DNA of 64,000 bases from Tipula vernalis (taxonomy: Eukaryota; Arthropoda; Insecta; Diptera; Tipulidae), in assembly GCA_958295665.1 (NCBI GenBank), contig OY282559.1, forward strand, positions 266,328,057 through 266,392,056, in the 5' to 3' direction. The position numbers were made by a program, and so were the translations under genes. Each line of letters starts with the position of its first letter. Position 1 is the first letter of the stretch. The notes beneath the pieces are model-generated. The model did not search any database. It had not been told where the DNA came from and worked only from the letters and a program-made list of their open reading frames with translations. Below, piece after piece: positions 44,931 to 56,550 of the stretch.

Positions 44931-45945
44931 GTGTTTGATGACTGGAATGTAATTTTTTATTAACAGAGATAAACCGCAGAACCAGCCAGCCCATCGAGCT
45001 TCCGAGCGTATTTAATAGCTAGTTTGCGACATCTTGATTAGGTGATGCAAATAATTTGGCTAGTAATACACTCTGCACAGTCCAATGGGATTCTTATTAA
45101 CTGCAAAGCATTCGAGAGCATCACTAAGATCTAAATTGGTCCTCTTCCACCAATCACAACTACTTATATAGTGGTTTAATTCTGCGTTCATACAGAATGA
45201 TAAACTCGACATCACAGATATCATCCCTAGAAATAGATCCGAGCAATTACATTTCTTATCGACAATGAATTGAGAGATTTGAGGAATTAATTGTAATATT
45301 CAACAATTTTAGCTCCATCACTCACCCAATTATCTCTATGATTTAAAGTAGACAAAACATCCTGAAATATTTCTGTTTGTACTGTAGAGGAGGAGACCAT
45401 CTTTCCTTTGGATTTATTGAGTTTTGGGTCCACCAATCCATCCGCCAACGTAATCACTCGACATATTTTTCAGACAATTCTGTCTTACATAATTAATTTT
45501 ATTTAAAAACTATTAACACACCGGATGCCCGGCAATACTAACCATTCAAGATATAGTATACTAAAATCTTGCAACCCGAAATCTGGTATAAGGAAAATAC
45601 CGAAAAAATAATTTGTCTCGAATTTTAAAATATTAAATTTCAAAATATTATTTTAGCAAATATCGGATATTAAACCCTCGAAATTTGGTACATAATCGAG
45701 ATCTATCCCTTTTTTATAGCTGAAAAAATCGATTTACGAAAACTACGAATTTCTGTTTTTTATCGAATCCAAAATGATCCAAAATGAAATAATCCATCGA
45801 AAATAACTATTTGTATATAAAAGATGTAAAATGTAAGTTTATATGTGAGGGCATAAATACTTTGAGCACCAAGTGTACACAACATTTTTTCTCTTTCTAA
45901 AGTATTCACTAAAGACAACCAATACGATAAAATTGTGTAATGGCC
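44931..45945. other. No gene recognised
   Basis: AT-rich DNA with short unassigned frames. Confidence 0.5.
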
Positions 45946-46289
45946 TATTCACATGAATCTCGATTTTACTAGTACGAGTAAAAATGATTCACTGATTTCT
46001 CTTAAATTACGTCGTATAGTCCGGAATACTAATTCCGAATATAATGTCATTGACAATTTTTTTAGCAAACGCACATTTCCTAATAAAAACTGCAAAAAAT
46101 GTTTAAATCGCGGCCATATTGGAAAATTCGCGCGAGTAAAAATTGTTTGGCAATTTTTATTCGGTAAAGTGCGTTTCGGAAACATTCGGAATTGTTAATT
46201 ACCTGTTTTTTAAGTGACTAGTATATATTTTATAATATAATTTAGGAGAAATCAGTGAATCATTTTTACTCGTACGAGTCATGTGAATA
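45946..46289. mobile_element. Foldback MITE
   Basis: The left arm begins TATTCACATGA and contains ACGAGTAAAAATGATTCACT; the right arm is its inverted copy, ending TCATGTGAATA. The left arm has about 12 extra bases after CATGA. A second, inner pair (AACGCACATTTCCTAATAAAA against TTTTATTCGGTAAAGTGCGTT) makes nearly the whole 344 bp self-complementary. Mirror-image open frames on both strands are a by-product. No target duplication was identified. Confidence 0.8.
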
Positions 46290-46734
46290 AGCAATAACTA
46301 AAGAAACAAACCTTTTATTTTACGCACAAGTGAGTAAAATACTTTCGCGCACGGTCTCAGTGATGGTACAAAATAATTAAAAACTTTATTAAAATTTTTT
46401 ACTTGGTTACAAACCTCGATTTTTTGGCGCTTTATCCCTCTTTCTCTAATACCAACAACAAGTACTTCTGTCTAAAAAGACCAAGCTGGTGAAAAATCCA
46501 AAATCCAAAAATTTGGTCCAACCACATTTCTCGACGTTTTGAAAGACCCTGAGTCTGGAAAAGCAAGAAATTAAAAATGTCCATCGGTCTGTCTGGATGT
46601 CTAGATGTTTATACCGATGGTATCTCAAGAATGGCTTGTCCGATTTCTATGATCAAGGCGGAGACTTAAAAAGCTTTTGCAACCTTTACGTCAAGAGGGT
46701 CGGGTATCTGCCTTACGAATTGTTTGACGATAGT

Positions 46735-46850
46735 TTGAATATTGAGTTTGGGGTTGAGTTGAAGGTTAAGTTAGGGGTTAATTTACGGGTTTAGTTGAAG
46801 TTGAGTTTGAGTTGAGTTGGGATTGGATAAGGGTCTAGTGAGCAGTTGAG
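46735..46850. repeat. GTTGAGTT-rich low-complexity tract
   Basis: Degenerate repeats of GTTGAGTTTG, GGTTAAGTTAGG and GAGTTGAGTTGGG run for about 115 bp, directly before the next MITE. No gene is implied. Confidence 0.7.
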
Positions 46851-46858
46851 CAATCTAC

Positions 46859-47120
46859 ATATCGCTCACTTGCTGCAATAGTGACATAACTCAAAAATTA
46901 CTTTTATTCAGGACACAATTTGTATTTAAAAATTTTGAATTAAAAAAATGTTCAAGAATAATTTAAATTTGTATAGAGATACAATTTAGATATATAATAG
47001 AATATAACAGTAGAACAAATACTACATCAACTTTAATAACGGCTGCGTGGTCCCTCATACTCCAATAATTTAAAAATATCAATTTTGAGATATGCCACTA
47101 TTGCAGCAAGTGAGCGATAT
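46859..47120. mobile_element. MITE with ~40-bp TIRs, possible TA target
   Basis: ATATCGCTCACTTGCTGCAA (from 46859) is repeated inverted up to 47120, and complementarity continues inward through AATAGTG-CATA-CTCAAAA with a few mismatches. If TA is the duplicated target, the element is 46862-47117 (256 bp), in line with a mariner/Tc1-type non-autonomous element. The interior is AT-rich and non-coding. Confidence 0.8.
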
Positions 47121-47349
47121 ATAAAAGTGAGTGTTTGCATTATATGTACGTACAGTATACGAGTATGTGTATGCTATTTAAACAATTCCACACACTGTGA
47201 CTGATTTGAACCAAACTTTACAAAAATATTGTTAAAGACTTAAGAATGGTCATTCAGTGTTAATACATGAAACCTCCATCTCCTTCTTGATGGATGATAG
47301 TCAGGCCTAAAGTTACTACGGAGTAATTCATAAAACTTCACCAATTGCG

Positions 47350-47720
47350 ATGTTGATGGTGATGGTGATAATGATGGTAATGCTAATGGTGATGTTGATA
47401 TTTTGGTGGTAATGGTGATGCTGATAATTGTATGATAGTGATGGTGATATTGGTGGTGATTGTGATTTTGATGATGGTATGATGTATGATGGTATAATTG
47501 TATGATGGTTTGTATATAAGAACGGTGTTTGTGATGGTGATGGTGGTGGTAATAGTGATGGTGATGGTGATGGTTATGGTGATGGTCATAGTGATGGTGA
47601 TGCTAATGGTAGTATCATGGTATGATGGTATGTTGGTATGATGGTATGATGATATGATGAAATGATGATATAATGGTATGATGGTATTATGGTAATATGG
47701 TAGGATGATTTGGGGTTGAT
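47350..47720. repeat. TGATGG compound microsatellite, second locus
   Basis: Imperfect TGATGG/TGGTGA hexamers (47350-47600) pass into GGTATGATGGTATGTTGG and ATGATATGATGA repeats to 47720. Motif order and tail match the array at 2.5-2.9 kb, but this copy is much more degenerate. Confidence 0.9.
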
Positions 47721-50680
47721 TTGGTAATTGAGTTTAGTGTTGTAATAACTAATTTATTTAAAATTGGTATAACTTGTTTTATGTTTCAAAGTAAGCTCAA
47801 GAGCTAAATTGTTTGATAAAGAAATAGAGTTACGTTTGAATATAAATAACATTCTGAAGTAACAGCCTCATCATTTTAAAATTTTGTTCTAAAGAAGACC
47901 GCTATAAATTCAACCTTAAAACACCCATAAATAATTATATTTTAAATGCTACCCAAAAATTACAATTCCGCCTCTTCATTATCAAACAAAAATAAAATTG
48001 CATTATTCATCACCGAAAGGCGTAAACTATTTTCAATTTATACGTAAAACTCAAAAATACTATAAAAAAGAATTTGCGTTCAGCGGGATTTTTTTTTTTT
48101 TTTGTTGTATTTTCTATTCCCACCCTGCCTGTATAAATAAAACCATCCTGTCTGGTGTGGGATCAATCGAATTTAACCTAAAAATAAATCGATTCAATTA
48201 ACATGCTACCCCATAACATCAAACACAAAACTAACACAATTTCTAAATAATTTAAATAAGTTTAATTAAATTATTATTTGGTCACACCAACCTCGTGAGA
48301 AATTCAATTTATGTATTTATATTGGCTGCTGTGAAATGAAATGGTCTACGTCTGATATGAAAATAAAAATGAAAAATAATTTGAATATATCAGGAAGGAT
48401 ATGAAATAATATATTTATATATGGTTGCCAAACCATATTCACGTACCCTACAAAAAAAGGATACAACCCGAATTAATATCTAGGAATGGGAAATGATTCT
48501 AACATTTTCTTTTGTTGTTGTAATGTTCCAAATCGACCGATTTTAAAGCAATTTCTTGTATTTAATAATAATAACAACAACAGCAGTCACGTTAATGGTG
48601 GAAGTCTCGCATGACTTGTAATCTTTTTTGTACGTTGTTATGTTTTGTGTTATGTTTTTTTTGCTCATAACGAATATAGGAATTATTATTTAAAAAAAAT
48701 TGTTAATAATGGATTTTACAACAAAAAACTGTAGTTTTAAAAACTAACATCACTATATGAATTTATTTATACCAAGAAATGATTGAGGAATATATAGAGA
48801 GAGTTCGTTAACCAGCTTTATAGTGAAACTATTTATTGTGCATATAAAAATGTATTCAGTCTTATAGATCATTATTATTTTCAGATAATTTTATAACTGA
48901 TAGATTATTTTTATATTTTATAGCTTTATAATACGTAGAAAAAACTACTTCAGTTCTTTCTGTGTTAAACACCCAAACTTAACATTGCTGAGACAAAACT
49001 AAGGATATTTTCTGTCCTTCTGATGGATTTTATGGAAACTTTAAAAGCTATAGTACCGTGAAATTTTACAGGGGACTACAATTAGCTGGTTCAATATCCC
49101 AAAATATTTCGATGTTCGAAATTTTTGAAACACTCTTATATGTATGTAGACCAAATCTTTTGTAAAAATTATCCAAATATTCGATTTAATCTTCCGACAT
49201 AGCACATCTTGCTAATTTCAGCAAATCAAGGCGTATTAATCTTGATGATGCATCAAACATGATAGTGACGGCTATACCGCACAAAAACCAATTCCTCTTA
49301 ACAGTCCAAAGTGCTATTAGTTTACTCTGGTCGCTTTTTCGCTACAAGCTTTTACTTTTCGATAAAACCGGTTACTGGTTCTTCTTAAGTTAATAAAATT
49401 TTTACTTTAGGTAGTAATATTTAAAATTGAAAAAGTTAGAATCCATAGCTTTTTAGCTTTTTACACATTAAATTGGAGAAATAACCACTTTATTAGGTTT
49501 CTGAGGATAAAAAATAGCACAATATGTGGCAAAATGCATTTTGACGTAGGAGTTAAATCAATAGACATTAAATTTCAATTAAATTCACGATTTTATTAAA
49601 AAAAAAATAATTTAGGTTAAAGTACTTATGTACATCATCAACGCTTGAATGTCAGCTGTAAATAAAAATAAAACATTTAAAAACCGGAATTTAATAATTT
49701 ATAGACACTTTTTAAAAACACATACTGCGATTTCAAGTTAATATTCTTATTTGAATTGAATCAGATTCGTTCGTCTCTTATTTAATTCAAATATGTTAGA
49801 CATCCGCAGACATACATTTTTTTCGAAATATCTTTCATTTCTTATTGAAAATACTTTATATCCCCAACATTTTTTTTAGCCAAGTTCGTAGAGTAGTTGC
49901 CAATCCATTAATAATATTACCTAAGGTTTGGGTCTTTTAATTTAGCACAATAAATTAAGATTTAATATATTTAATTTTGTAATACTTGCTTGTAGAAACG
50001 GCGTTGCGCGAATTACCACAGAAAGAACGTTTCGATGTTTTACACGTTTACCAATATAAAATTCAACAAAAGTTGTTTACTCCATAGTACTGTTCATCAT
50101 CATCACCGATCGGTACCACCCGATCCAAACGCCATAGCTTCAACCGCAGTTCGGGTCGGTTTTTTTTTTTTTTAATTTAATAAACGGCAAAATTAAACTG
50201 TAGTTGTTATTTTGTATTCAATCGTAAAAATTATCTCGAAAAATCACTTGGTTGAATGTTGCTAAGAGCGATGTGCGACCGAGTAAGCAACAACATAAAA
50301 CAGATGTTTTAGATATTAGAAACAGAGTAAAGCAGGGCAGCATACTGTTCATATTTTTGTATAAGAAAATATTTCCGGAACGTTTCATTAAATTTTTTGA
50401 ATTATTAGAAGGTTTTCATTGAAATCTTATTTTTATTGTGTGTCTGTGTTTTCATCGGTATTTTAGTTATTTCAAATTTTTTTCTGAGGTACAACTACGT
50501 CTATGTGATCGGTTTTATATAGGAGGTGCAATAAGCTGAAGGCATATAACGAAAATATGTGTCAATATACTTTAAAAACTATGTGCGGTATAATTTTTTC
50601 GTTAATACATTCGAAAAGGGGAATAATGCCATAATGCTGCACTTCAGTGGCCATTTTATTTTAATAACTCAATGAGAACA
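47721..50680. other. Long AT-rich gene-free region
   Basis: No frame with protein character was found. A T-run at 48092-48104 and another at 50160-50174 are the only simple repeats noted. The GATCGGTACCACCCGATCC stretch near 50107 is locally GC-rich without context. Confidence 0.55.
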
Positions 50681-51380
50681 TAACCAATACGGACGTTCCC
50701 GGTGCCACTTCATTAAGGGCGATGAGGCAGATTAAATAAATTCAAAAAGCAAGTGTCTGGAGATAACGGGAATCCACAAATTAGAAATGTAGGGCGACAA
50801 TTCGTTAAGAAGTAGAAAAGGAAAAGTGCGATTGGACACATCAAGAGGAAGGGTATTCCAAGACGAATCCAACAAGAGTAAAAGCATAACTCTGACGAAA
50901 AGATAAGGCGCAAGAGAGTTGCAAATATATTGCTATATTTAAAAATTCCTCGAAATTCGTGACTTCCGCGAATGTGAAGGTGGAGTCAAGCACTTTTGGA
51001 AGCAGGGCATCCTAAGGCGAGCCAAACTAAACTAAACCTTATAATGTGGGTCACAATATAAGGCAAAGGAAGCTCAAAGTGCAGACGTTAAATTACATAC
51101 GGTTTGATATTAACCAATACCGGCTTTTATAGTGGCGATGAATCGAACGCAATTAGGTCGGCAAAACAAGTGCGGAGAACTAGTGATCCAGTGTAAGAAG
51201 AACCGATGAATTTGAAAAGTAGTTGCGAAAATTTGTGAATTTTTCAAATTGCCTCAAAATCCAAGCGTTATCACACAATACAAAAGTGGGGATGAGCACG
51301 TCAATATAATGGACCTCCCAAGACGGACCCAACAAGCTTAACATAAACATCAGTTTAAGATAGAGAGAAGATAACTCTAG
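50681..51380. repeat. Diverged direct duplication (~430-460 bp offset)
   Basis: TAACCAATACGGACG at 50681 recurs as TAACCAATACCGGC at 51111. CCAAGACGAATCCAACAAG near 50858 recurs as CCAAGACGGACCCAACAAG near 51318. Sequence between them is loosely alike (AACAAGTG..GGAGA). It looks like two old copies of a unit of about 430 bp, perhaps satellite or transposon-derived. Confidence 0.5.
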
Positions 51381-52140
51381 ATTTTTAGGTGAACTTAGTC
51401 AAGGTCACCCCGTTACGAACCGAACATTATGTCTACCTTTAACATGGATTTTTATCACAGGACTGTGTTAGTTATACGGTAACATGTTAAATAAATTCAT
51501 TGCAAATCTTAATTATAGTTTATTTCATATCTTGAGCCTATAAGATGTAGCGCTTTGCTCCAATTTAACAGATAAATTAGAATCGAACCTACTATCGTTT
51601 TTAAATTATTATTATTTGTACCAAACCGACACATGCGGTTATTCAGCGAATGCTTTAATAAACTGTTCCATTTAAAAAAAACTGGTCTTTGAAGATAACC
51701 ACAGACTAAAAATCATATTGCGGTTTTCACACGCAACAGTTTCGTCAATTGTCCATAAATTGCTTTCCTACAATAGTTCACAATAGTTCAAAATTACCTA
51801 AATGCCTAAGTCTAACTGCTTGAATAGTTATTGAGATTTTCTAAATTATTTGAAGGGGGTTAGGGTATTGGGTTAGGTGGGTTCACAGGATGAGATTTTC
51901 AAAAACTTTCAAGATGTTTCAAGGTGACCAATTCGTTCTATGAAACTTTCGCTTTTACCTGTCTGTAAAAGACTTGAGTTCCAGATCCACATGATTAGAT
52001 ATATAAATGGCTTTCTTTGCCATATGATTTTTATTTAAGTTATTACGCGATTTATTAATTAATATTCGAACGTTTTTCTTATGAGAGCTGGCGATAGACC
52101 AAAATCAGTTTTTATATTTTTTAATCGATTATCGACCTAC
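51381..52140. other. No gene recognised
   Basis: AT-rich; a CACAATAGTTCA duplication lies near 51770-51790. Nothing else was seen. Confidence 0.5.
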
Positions 52141-52154
52141 GGTAAAAAAATGCT

Positions 52155-52270
52155 GCAGACATATTCAGTCGTCTCGCGAGAGGAGATCGCTGTGTATATC
52201 GTGTAGGATGTCGATAATAGTACTGTACACACATACTTATTCGTCTCGCGAGAGGAGAGATGCCTTATAC
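52155..52270. repeat. Tandem pair containing TCTCGCGAGA palindromes
   Basis: Two units 72 bp apart share CATATTCAGTCGTCTCGCG-like and ATACTTATTCGTCTCGCG-like sequence followed by AGAGGAGA. Each contains the 10-bp palindrome TCTCGCGAGA (52172-52181 and 52244-52253). In vertebrates this palindrome is a known promoter element; whether it has a role here is unknown. Confidence 0.7.
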
Positions 52271-52970
52271 TGTTTTTATTCTTGTCGTTGTGTCGGCAAA
52301 AGACGTTAGTGCATCGCATATCTTTTTACATTCATTATATTTGAGTTATTTACTTAAAATTATGAACAAGGCCACCATACATTACAGTTTATTTGAGATA
52401 TTCGAGTTTTAGAGGTTAAGTTGCTTGCTAATTTTGTACCTTACACAATATTCAACATTTTTCGAGAACTGATTTTGTGTTAAATAACGTTCCAGATAAT
52501 TCAAGTGTATCGACGTTTTTCGATATTAGCGAGCATTTTTGAGATTATTCGGATCTGGTATTTGTTTGTAATGTTAGCGTTAATTTGCTTATAGAAACAC
52601 AACAGCGTTTGATATTCAATTGTAAGTACGTTGCTATGTACGTATTTAACTTTTTTGAGGATAAGATCCTTTTTCTGCCAACAGATTCCCTCGACTTTCG
52701 GATAATGAATCCTCAATTTTACGAAATTCCCTAACCGAAAAAAAATTTTACTTGAGATTTTGAAGGTCAATGATAGTTTACATTAGAGAACTCTAAGACT
52801 GCTCTGTATCATAAGAAATATTGTAGGTGGGATTATTTGATTTAGACAGATCGGAATTTTGAGGCAAAGTAACAAATCTGAAGGAAAACGGGTTTCACTT
52901 TATAAAACTATACTTGTGTTTTTGGTGACTTTTAAAAGGAAATCATAAGGAAGTCAACGTTTATAACATT
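52271..52970. other. No gene recognised
   Basis: AT-rich, with short frames only. Confidence 0.5.
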
Positions 52971-52974
52971 GCAG

Positions 52975-53365
52975 TGATACGTGCAAAAAAAATCCTTTAA
53001 GGTAAAAAAATACAGCGTGCTGATTGGTTGATTTAAATTACTTTATACGACAAAAAATAGTCGTATTAAGAGAATACATGTAAAATTTTGCCGTACGAAC
53101 TTTTTTATGTTATGACATTTAATAGATTTAACATTTTACTTGTCATAAATTTATAATTCTCACTATTTAAGGTTTCATTCCTGGTTTTTAAGATGAACAT
53201 AATTATAAAAAATAAAAATAAATAAAAAAACAAATTTGTCTTATATTAAATTTACATAACATAAAAAAAAGAGACAGCAACTTTTTTAAGGTTATGTAAA
53301 TTTAAAGGTTTTGGCCAATCAGTGCGCTGTATTTTTATACCTTAAAGGAATTTTTGCATGTATCA
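52975..53365. mobile_element. MITE with ~55-bp TIRs
   Basis: TGATACGTGCAAAA (52975) is mirrored by TTTTGCATGTATCA ending 53365. Complementarity continues through TCCTTTAAGGTA, AAAAATACAGCG and CTGATTGG. The 391-bp unit is non-coding. The target duplication could not be fixed. Confidence 0.8.
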
Positions 53366-53485
53366 TTTGCCTTAATTGATAAAGATAATAGAATAGTTGA
53401 CGGCAAGACCGTTTGTGAGTAGGCTTGAAAGCAAAGTACCAGCTTTTTTCTATATCTAGTAAGCTTTTAAATCTAGATTCTGTCT

Positions 53486-53635
53486 GGAGTGTGTTCATAA
53501 ACTTTACATTGTAACGATATTGTAACAATGACAGCCAGAAAGGCAGTATTTAGCAGGGTACAAAATTACAATGTAAGTTTATGAACGCTTTGTGGTTACC
53601 ATATTGTTACAATGTAGAGTTTATGAACACACTCC
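53486..53635. mobile_element. Short MITE with ~45-bp TIRs
   Basis: GGAGTGTGTTCATAAACT at 53486 is mirrored by AGTTTATGAACACACTCC ending 53635, and pairing continues through TACATTGTAAC. A third, inner partial copy (TTACAATGTAAGTTTATGAACG, about 53566-53587) suggests a small rearrangement. The unit is 150 bp and non-coding. Confidence 0.75.
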
Positions 53636-53849
53636 GGTGACGTTTTACTGACGTTTATAATAGCTCGATAACTATGCTGATTTCAAATAAAGAAAATTTA
53701 AAATAACCCATTGTTATTGTATAACCCACGCTGCTAGCGGCAACGTGAGTTATATTTGGTTTAACAAAATGTTGAGTAGTCATTGGAAAATCATTTTTAG
53801 CCAAATTGAATGAGAAACTATATTCCAAAAAGTAGTTAACACGTTCGCT

Positions 53850-54060
53850 GCCGCATGTGCACCCGTACATCATGCATTTTGTACTTGTACCAAGCCACAT
53901 GTGCACCCGCACATCATGCATTTTTTTCTTTTACCAAGCCACTGTAGCACGAGCACATCATGCATTTTTCCCTTATACCAAGCCACTGTAGCACCAGCAC
54001 ATCATGCAGTTTTTCTCTCCCTACACGCCGTGGTGCACCGGGTCATCATGCATTTTTCTT
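53850..54060 (+). repeat. Subterminal repeat array, left side
   Basis: Five units of about 45 bp. Each contains a GCAC-C-x-CATCATGCA core, and most continue into a T-rich stretch and ACCAAGCCAC. Core starts fall near 53853, 53899, 53943, 53988 and 54031. The matching units at the other end of the element are inverted. Confidence 0.85.
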
Positions 54061-54170
54061 ATACTTTTTTTTTCTTGTTTTATGTTGTAGTATTCTTGAA
54101 ATTATTATATTAGATCAAATTCTCATTAAAAAATATGTAATAGTTAATTTGTTATTAAACCTTTGCACCC

Positions 54171-54224
54171 GTAACTCATTGGCCTGTAGATAATAAGTTA
54201 ATTTGTCGTAGGCCATTGAGTTAC
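54171..54224. repeat. 15-bp inverted repeat upstream of transposase
   Basis: GTAACTCATTGGCCT (54171-54185) pairs with AGGCCATTGAGTTAC (54210-54224) with a single mismatch and a 24-nt loop. It lies between the subterminal array and the transposase start, where promoter or binding functions would be expected. Confidence 0.75.
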
Positions 54225-54420
54225 CGGTAAATCATAATGATAGGGTAAGTCGTTTATTTTTTATGCAATTTGGGGATTCACCAAATATAATTTTTCACCT
54301 ATATTTGAGTGCAGCTGCAAACAACTTTGTTTCAGTCGAGAGAAAATAGTTAAGTGAGTAACATGTGCTTTATTTCTGTAAAAATTTGTGTTTAATTAGT
54401 GTGTATTTCGAAGAGACAAA

Positions 54421-56107
54421 ATGAACAATAATGTTAATTTGGGTGCTGCTCAAATAAAGACTAATCCACATTCACCTTATAGCGAAGATGTTGAAATAAT
54501 TCCAAATGTGTCCGAAATAATAGAAGTAAGAGATTCAATAACGGTTTCTCAATTTTTGTCATTTGATGACGATGAAATGCAAAACACCGGAAGTGATGAT
54601 CTTTTGAAAGAGTTTGGGCTCCGAAAAATTGAAATGTTAGCCAGTCCAGATTTGTTTGAATCTGATGTTGATTTTTCTGGTTCAGACAGTGAAGACAATT
54701 ATGAACCTAGTCATTCTGTATCTGATGAAAGCTATTATTCAGATACAGAAATGTTAGATTTGGATGGTTCTAATAATTTGGGTGACTTTAATACGGAACC
54801 ATCTGAAATAAATAAAAATGTCTGGAAAAACGCCAATGGCGGGACTCTTCATGTTTTCAATACCTCACTGACACCAACACTTCATGAAACGCCTGAAGAC
54901 AATTGTCCTTTCAGTTATTTTCGTAAGTTTCTTACTGATGATATTTTAGATATCATAGTTGAAGAAACAAATCGAAATGCCGATGGATCAAAAGCAAATT
55001 CGTATCGTGTAAAAAAATAGACGGCTACAAACCGTGATGAAATATTACAATTTTTTGGATTAATTATCTATATGGGAGTTGTACCATATCCCAAAATTGA
55101 AGACTATTGGTCTAGAAAGATCATATTTAAAAACAAATTTTGCAAAAATGTCATGCCCCGAAATCGATTCCAGATTTTACTTCGTTTTATTCATTTTGAA
55201 AATGAACAAAACAAACATATTCTCAATTCAAAACTTTACAAAATTGATAAAATTCTTAACATACTTAATGAAAATTTCAAAAAAGTTAAAACACCAGGTA
55301 AATATTAAAAATTTTGGTTCGCAATACATTAATATTTTACACTTTTTTATTACACTTTTTAGGTAAAGATTTGGTTATTGATGAATCTATGATTCCATTT
55401 CGAGGAAGATTATCATTCCGCCAATATCTTCCAGGAAAATCTCACAAATATGGTGTCAAAGTCTTCAAAATAACAGACCCACAAGGCTATACTTACAACT
55501 CAAAAATTTATACAGGAAAAGGAACTGTATGTTCTGAATTCTCAGTAGCAACATCTGTTTGTGTTTACTTAATGAAAGATTATTTTAATGCTGGACGATG
55601 TTTGACAACCGATAATTTCTACACATCGCTTGAACTTGCAAATATTTGTTTAGAACAAAATACTCATTTACAGGGCACGATTCGCAAGAATCGAAAAGGC
55701 ATCCCGGTTTTTCCAAAATTAAAAAAGGTCAATCGATTTGCTTCGAAAAGAATGGAATTGTAGTAGGAGCATGGCGGGACAAACGCGAAGTATATTTCTT
55801 ATCAACTAAAGAATCCGGAACAATGGAAGTTGCAAGAAAAGATAGAAATAAGCAAGATATTAAAAAACCTAACATTATTCTTTCATACAATAAGGTTAAG
55901 CAAGGTGTGGACGTGGCGGATCAATTATCCAGCTATTTTTCTTGCCTTCGAAAAACCGTACGTTGGTATCATAAAGTAGCGTTCGATTTGCTGTTAAATA
56001 CAGCAGTAGTTAACGCTTTAATACTTTATAATAGTTGTCACAAAATAATGGAAATCGCTGACTTTAGAGAGAGTTTGATTATGGCCATGATTGAATTCTG
56101 TGATTGA
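54421..56107 (+). pseudogene. piggyBac-like transposase, one intron, two lesions
   Basis: ATG at 54421 opens an acidic, Ser/Asp-rich N-terminal region. YFRKFLTDDILDIIVEETN begins the transposase fold. A TAG at 55018-55020 interrupts just before TATNRDEILQFFGLIIYMGV. Exon 1 ends at 55297 and a 65-nt GT..AG intron (55298-55362) follows; joining gives TPGKDLVIDESMIPFRGR in frame. Catalytic Asp codons are at about 55380 (VIDES), 55611 (TTDNFY) and 55910 (GVDVADQ). An A-run at 55721-55726 is one base short, shifting the frame between FPKLKK and GQSICFEKNG. The protein would be about 540 residues and ends at 56107 without the usual Cys-rich C-terminal domain. The stop may replace a Trp codon. Confidence 0.88.
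55298..55362 (+). other. 65-nt spliceosomal intron in transposase
   Basis: Donor GTAAATATT follows CACCAG; the acceptor side is a pyrimidine-rich TTACACTTTTTAG. Removing it restores the reading frame at the first catalytic block and eliminates a TAA. The match to the family's T-P-G-x-x-L-x-I-D-E block supports it strongly. Confidence 0.85.
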
Positions 56108-56309
56108 ATTATGTCACATAAGTCCCATTTAAGAAAATAAACGACTCCAACATTTTAAAAGTTTTGTTCGTTTTGTTCCTTTTATTGTTTTATTCCTTTT
56201 ATTATTGTTGTTTGAATTTGTTTGAAATAAAGAACCAATGAAATTATTTTCCCATTATTTATTCAAATTTTTGCATTTAGTTGTGGTTTTAAATCGTTTT
56301 GATTGAGAA

Positions 56310-56550
56310 TAAAATTGATATTCCGGTGCACAAACGGCCTGTAGGGAGATAAAAATGCATGACATTCCGGTGCATCAGAGGCTTGGTAGAGATAAAAAGA
56401 GCATGATGTGCAGGTGCACATGTGGCTTGCTATAAGGAAAAAGTGCATGATGTGCGGGTGCACATGTGGCTTGGTATAATGCAAAATTTGCATGATGTGT
56501 AGGTGACACAGCGGCGTACTATATGGAAAAAATTCTTGATGCACCGGAGC
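56310..56550 (-). repeat. Subterminal repeat array, right side
   Basis: At least five units with TGCATGATGTGCGGGTGCAC-type cores and GTGGCTTGGTATA linkers, inverted relative to the left array. Such repeats are plausible transposase binding sites; that role is an inference. Confidence 0.85.

Noticed and set aside
45949..46198. Overlapping frames on both strands
   Set aside because: They are mirror images caused by the foldback structure of the MITE.
53850..54060. CRISPR-like array
   Set aside because: Repeats are imperfect, their linkers are themselves similar, they are mirrored at the other end of a transposon, and the DNA is eukaryotic.
53901..54193. Small frames rich in His, Ala, Ser and Leu
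   Set aside because: They are translations of the subterminal repeat array of the piggyBac-like element.
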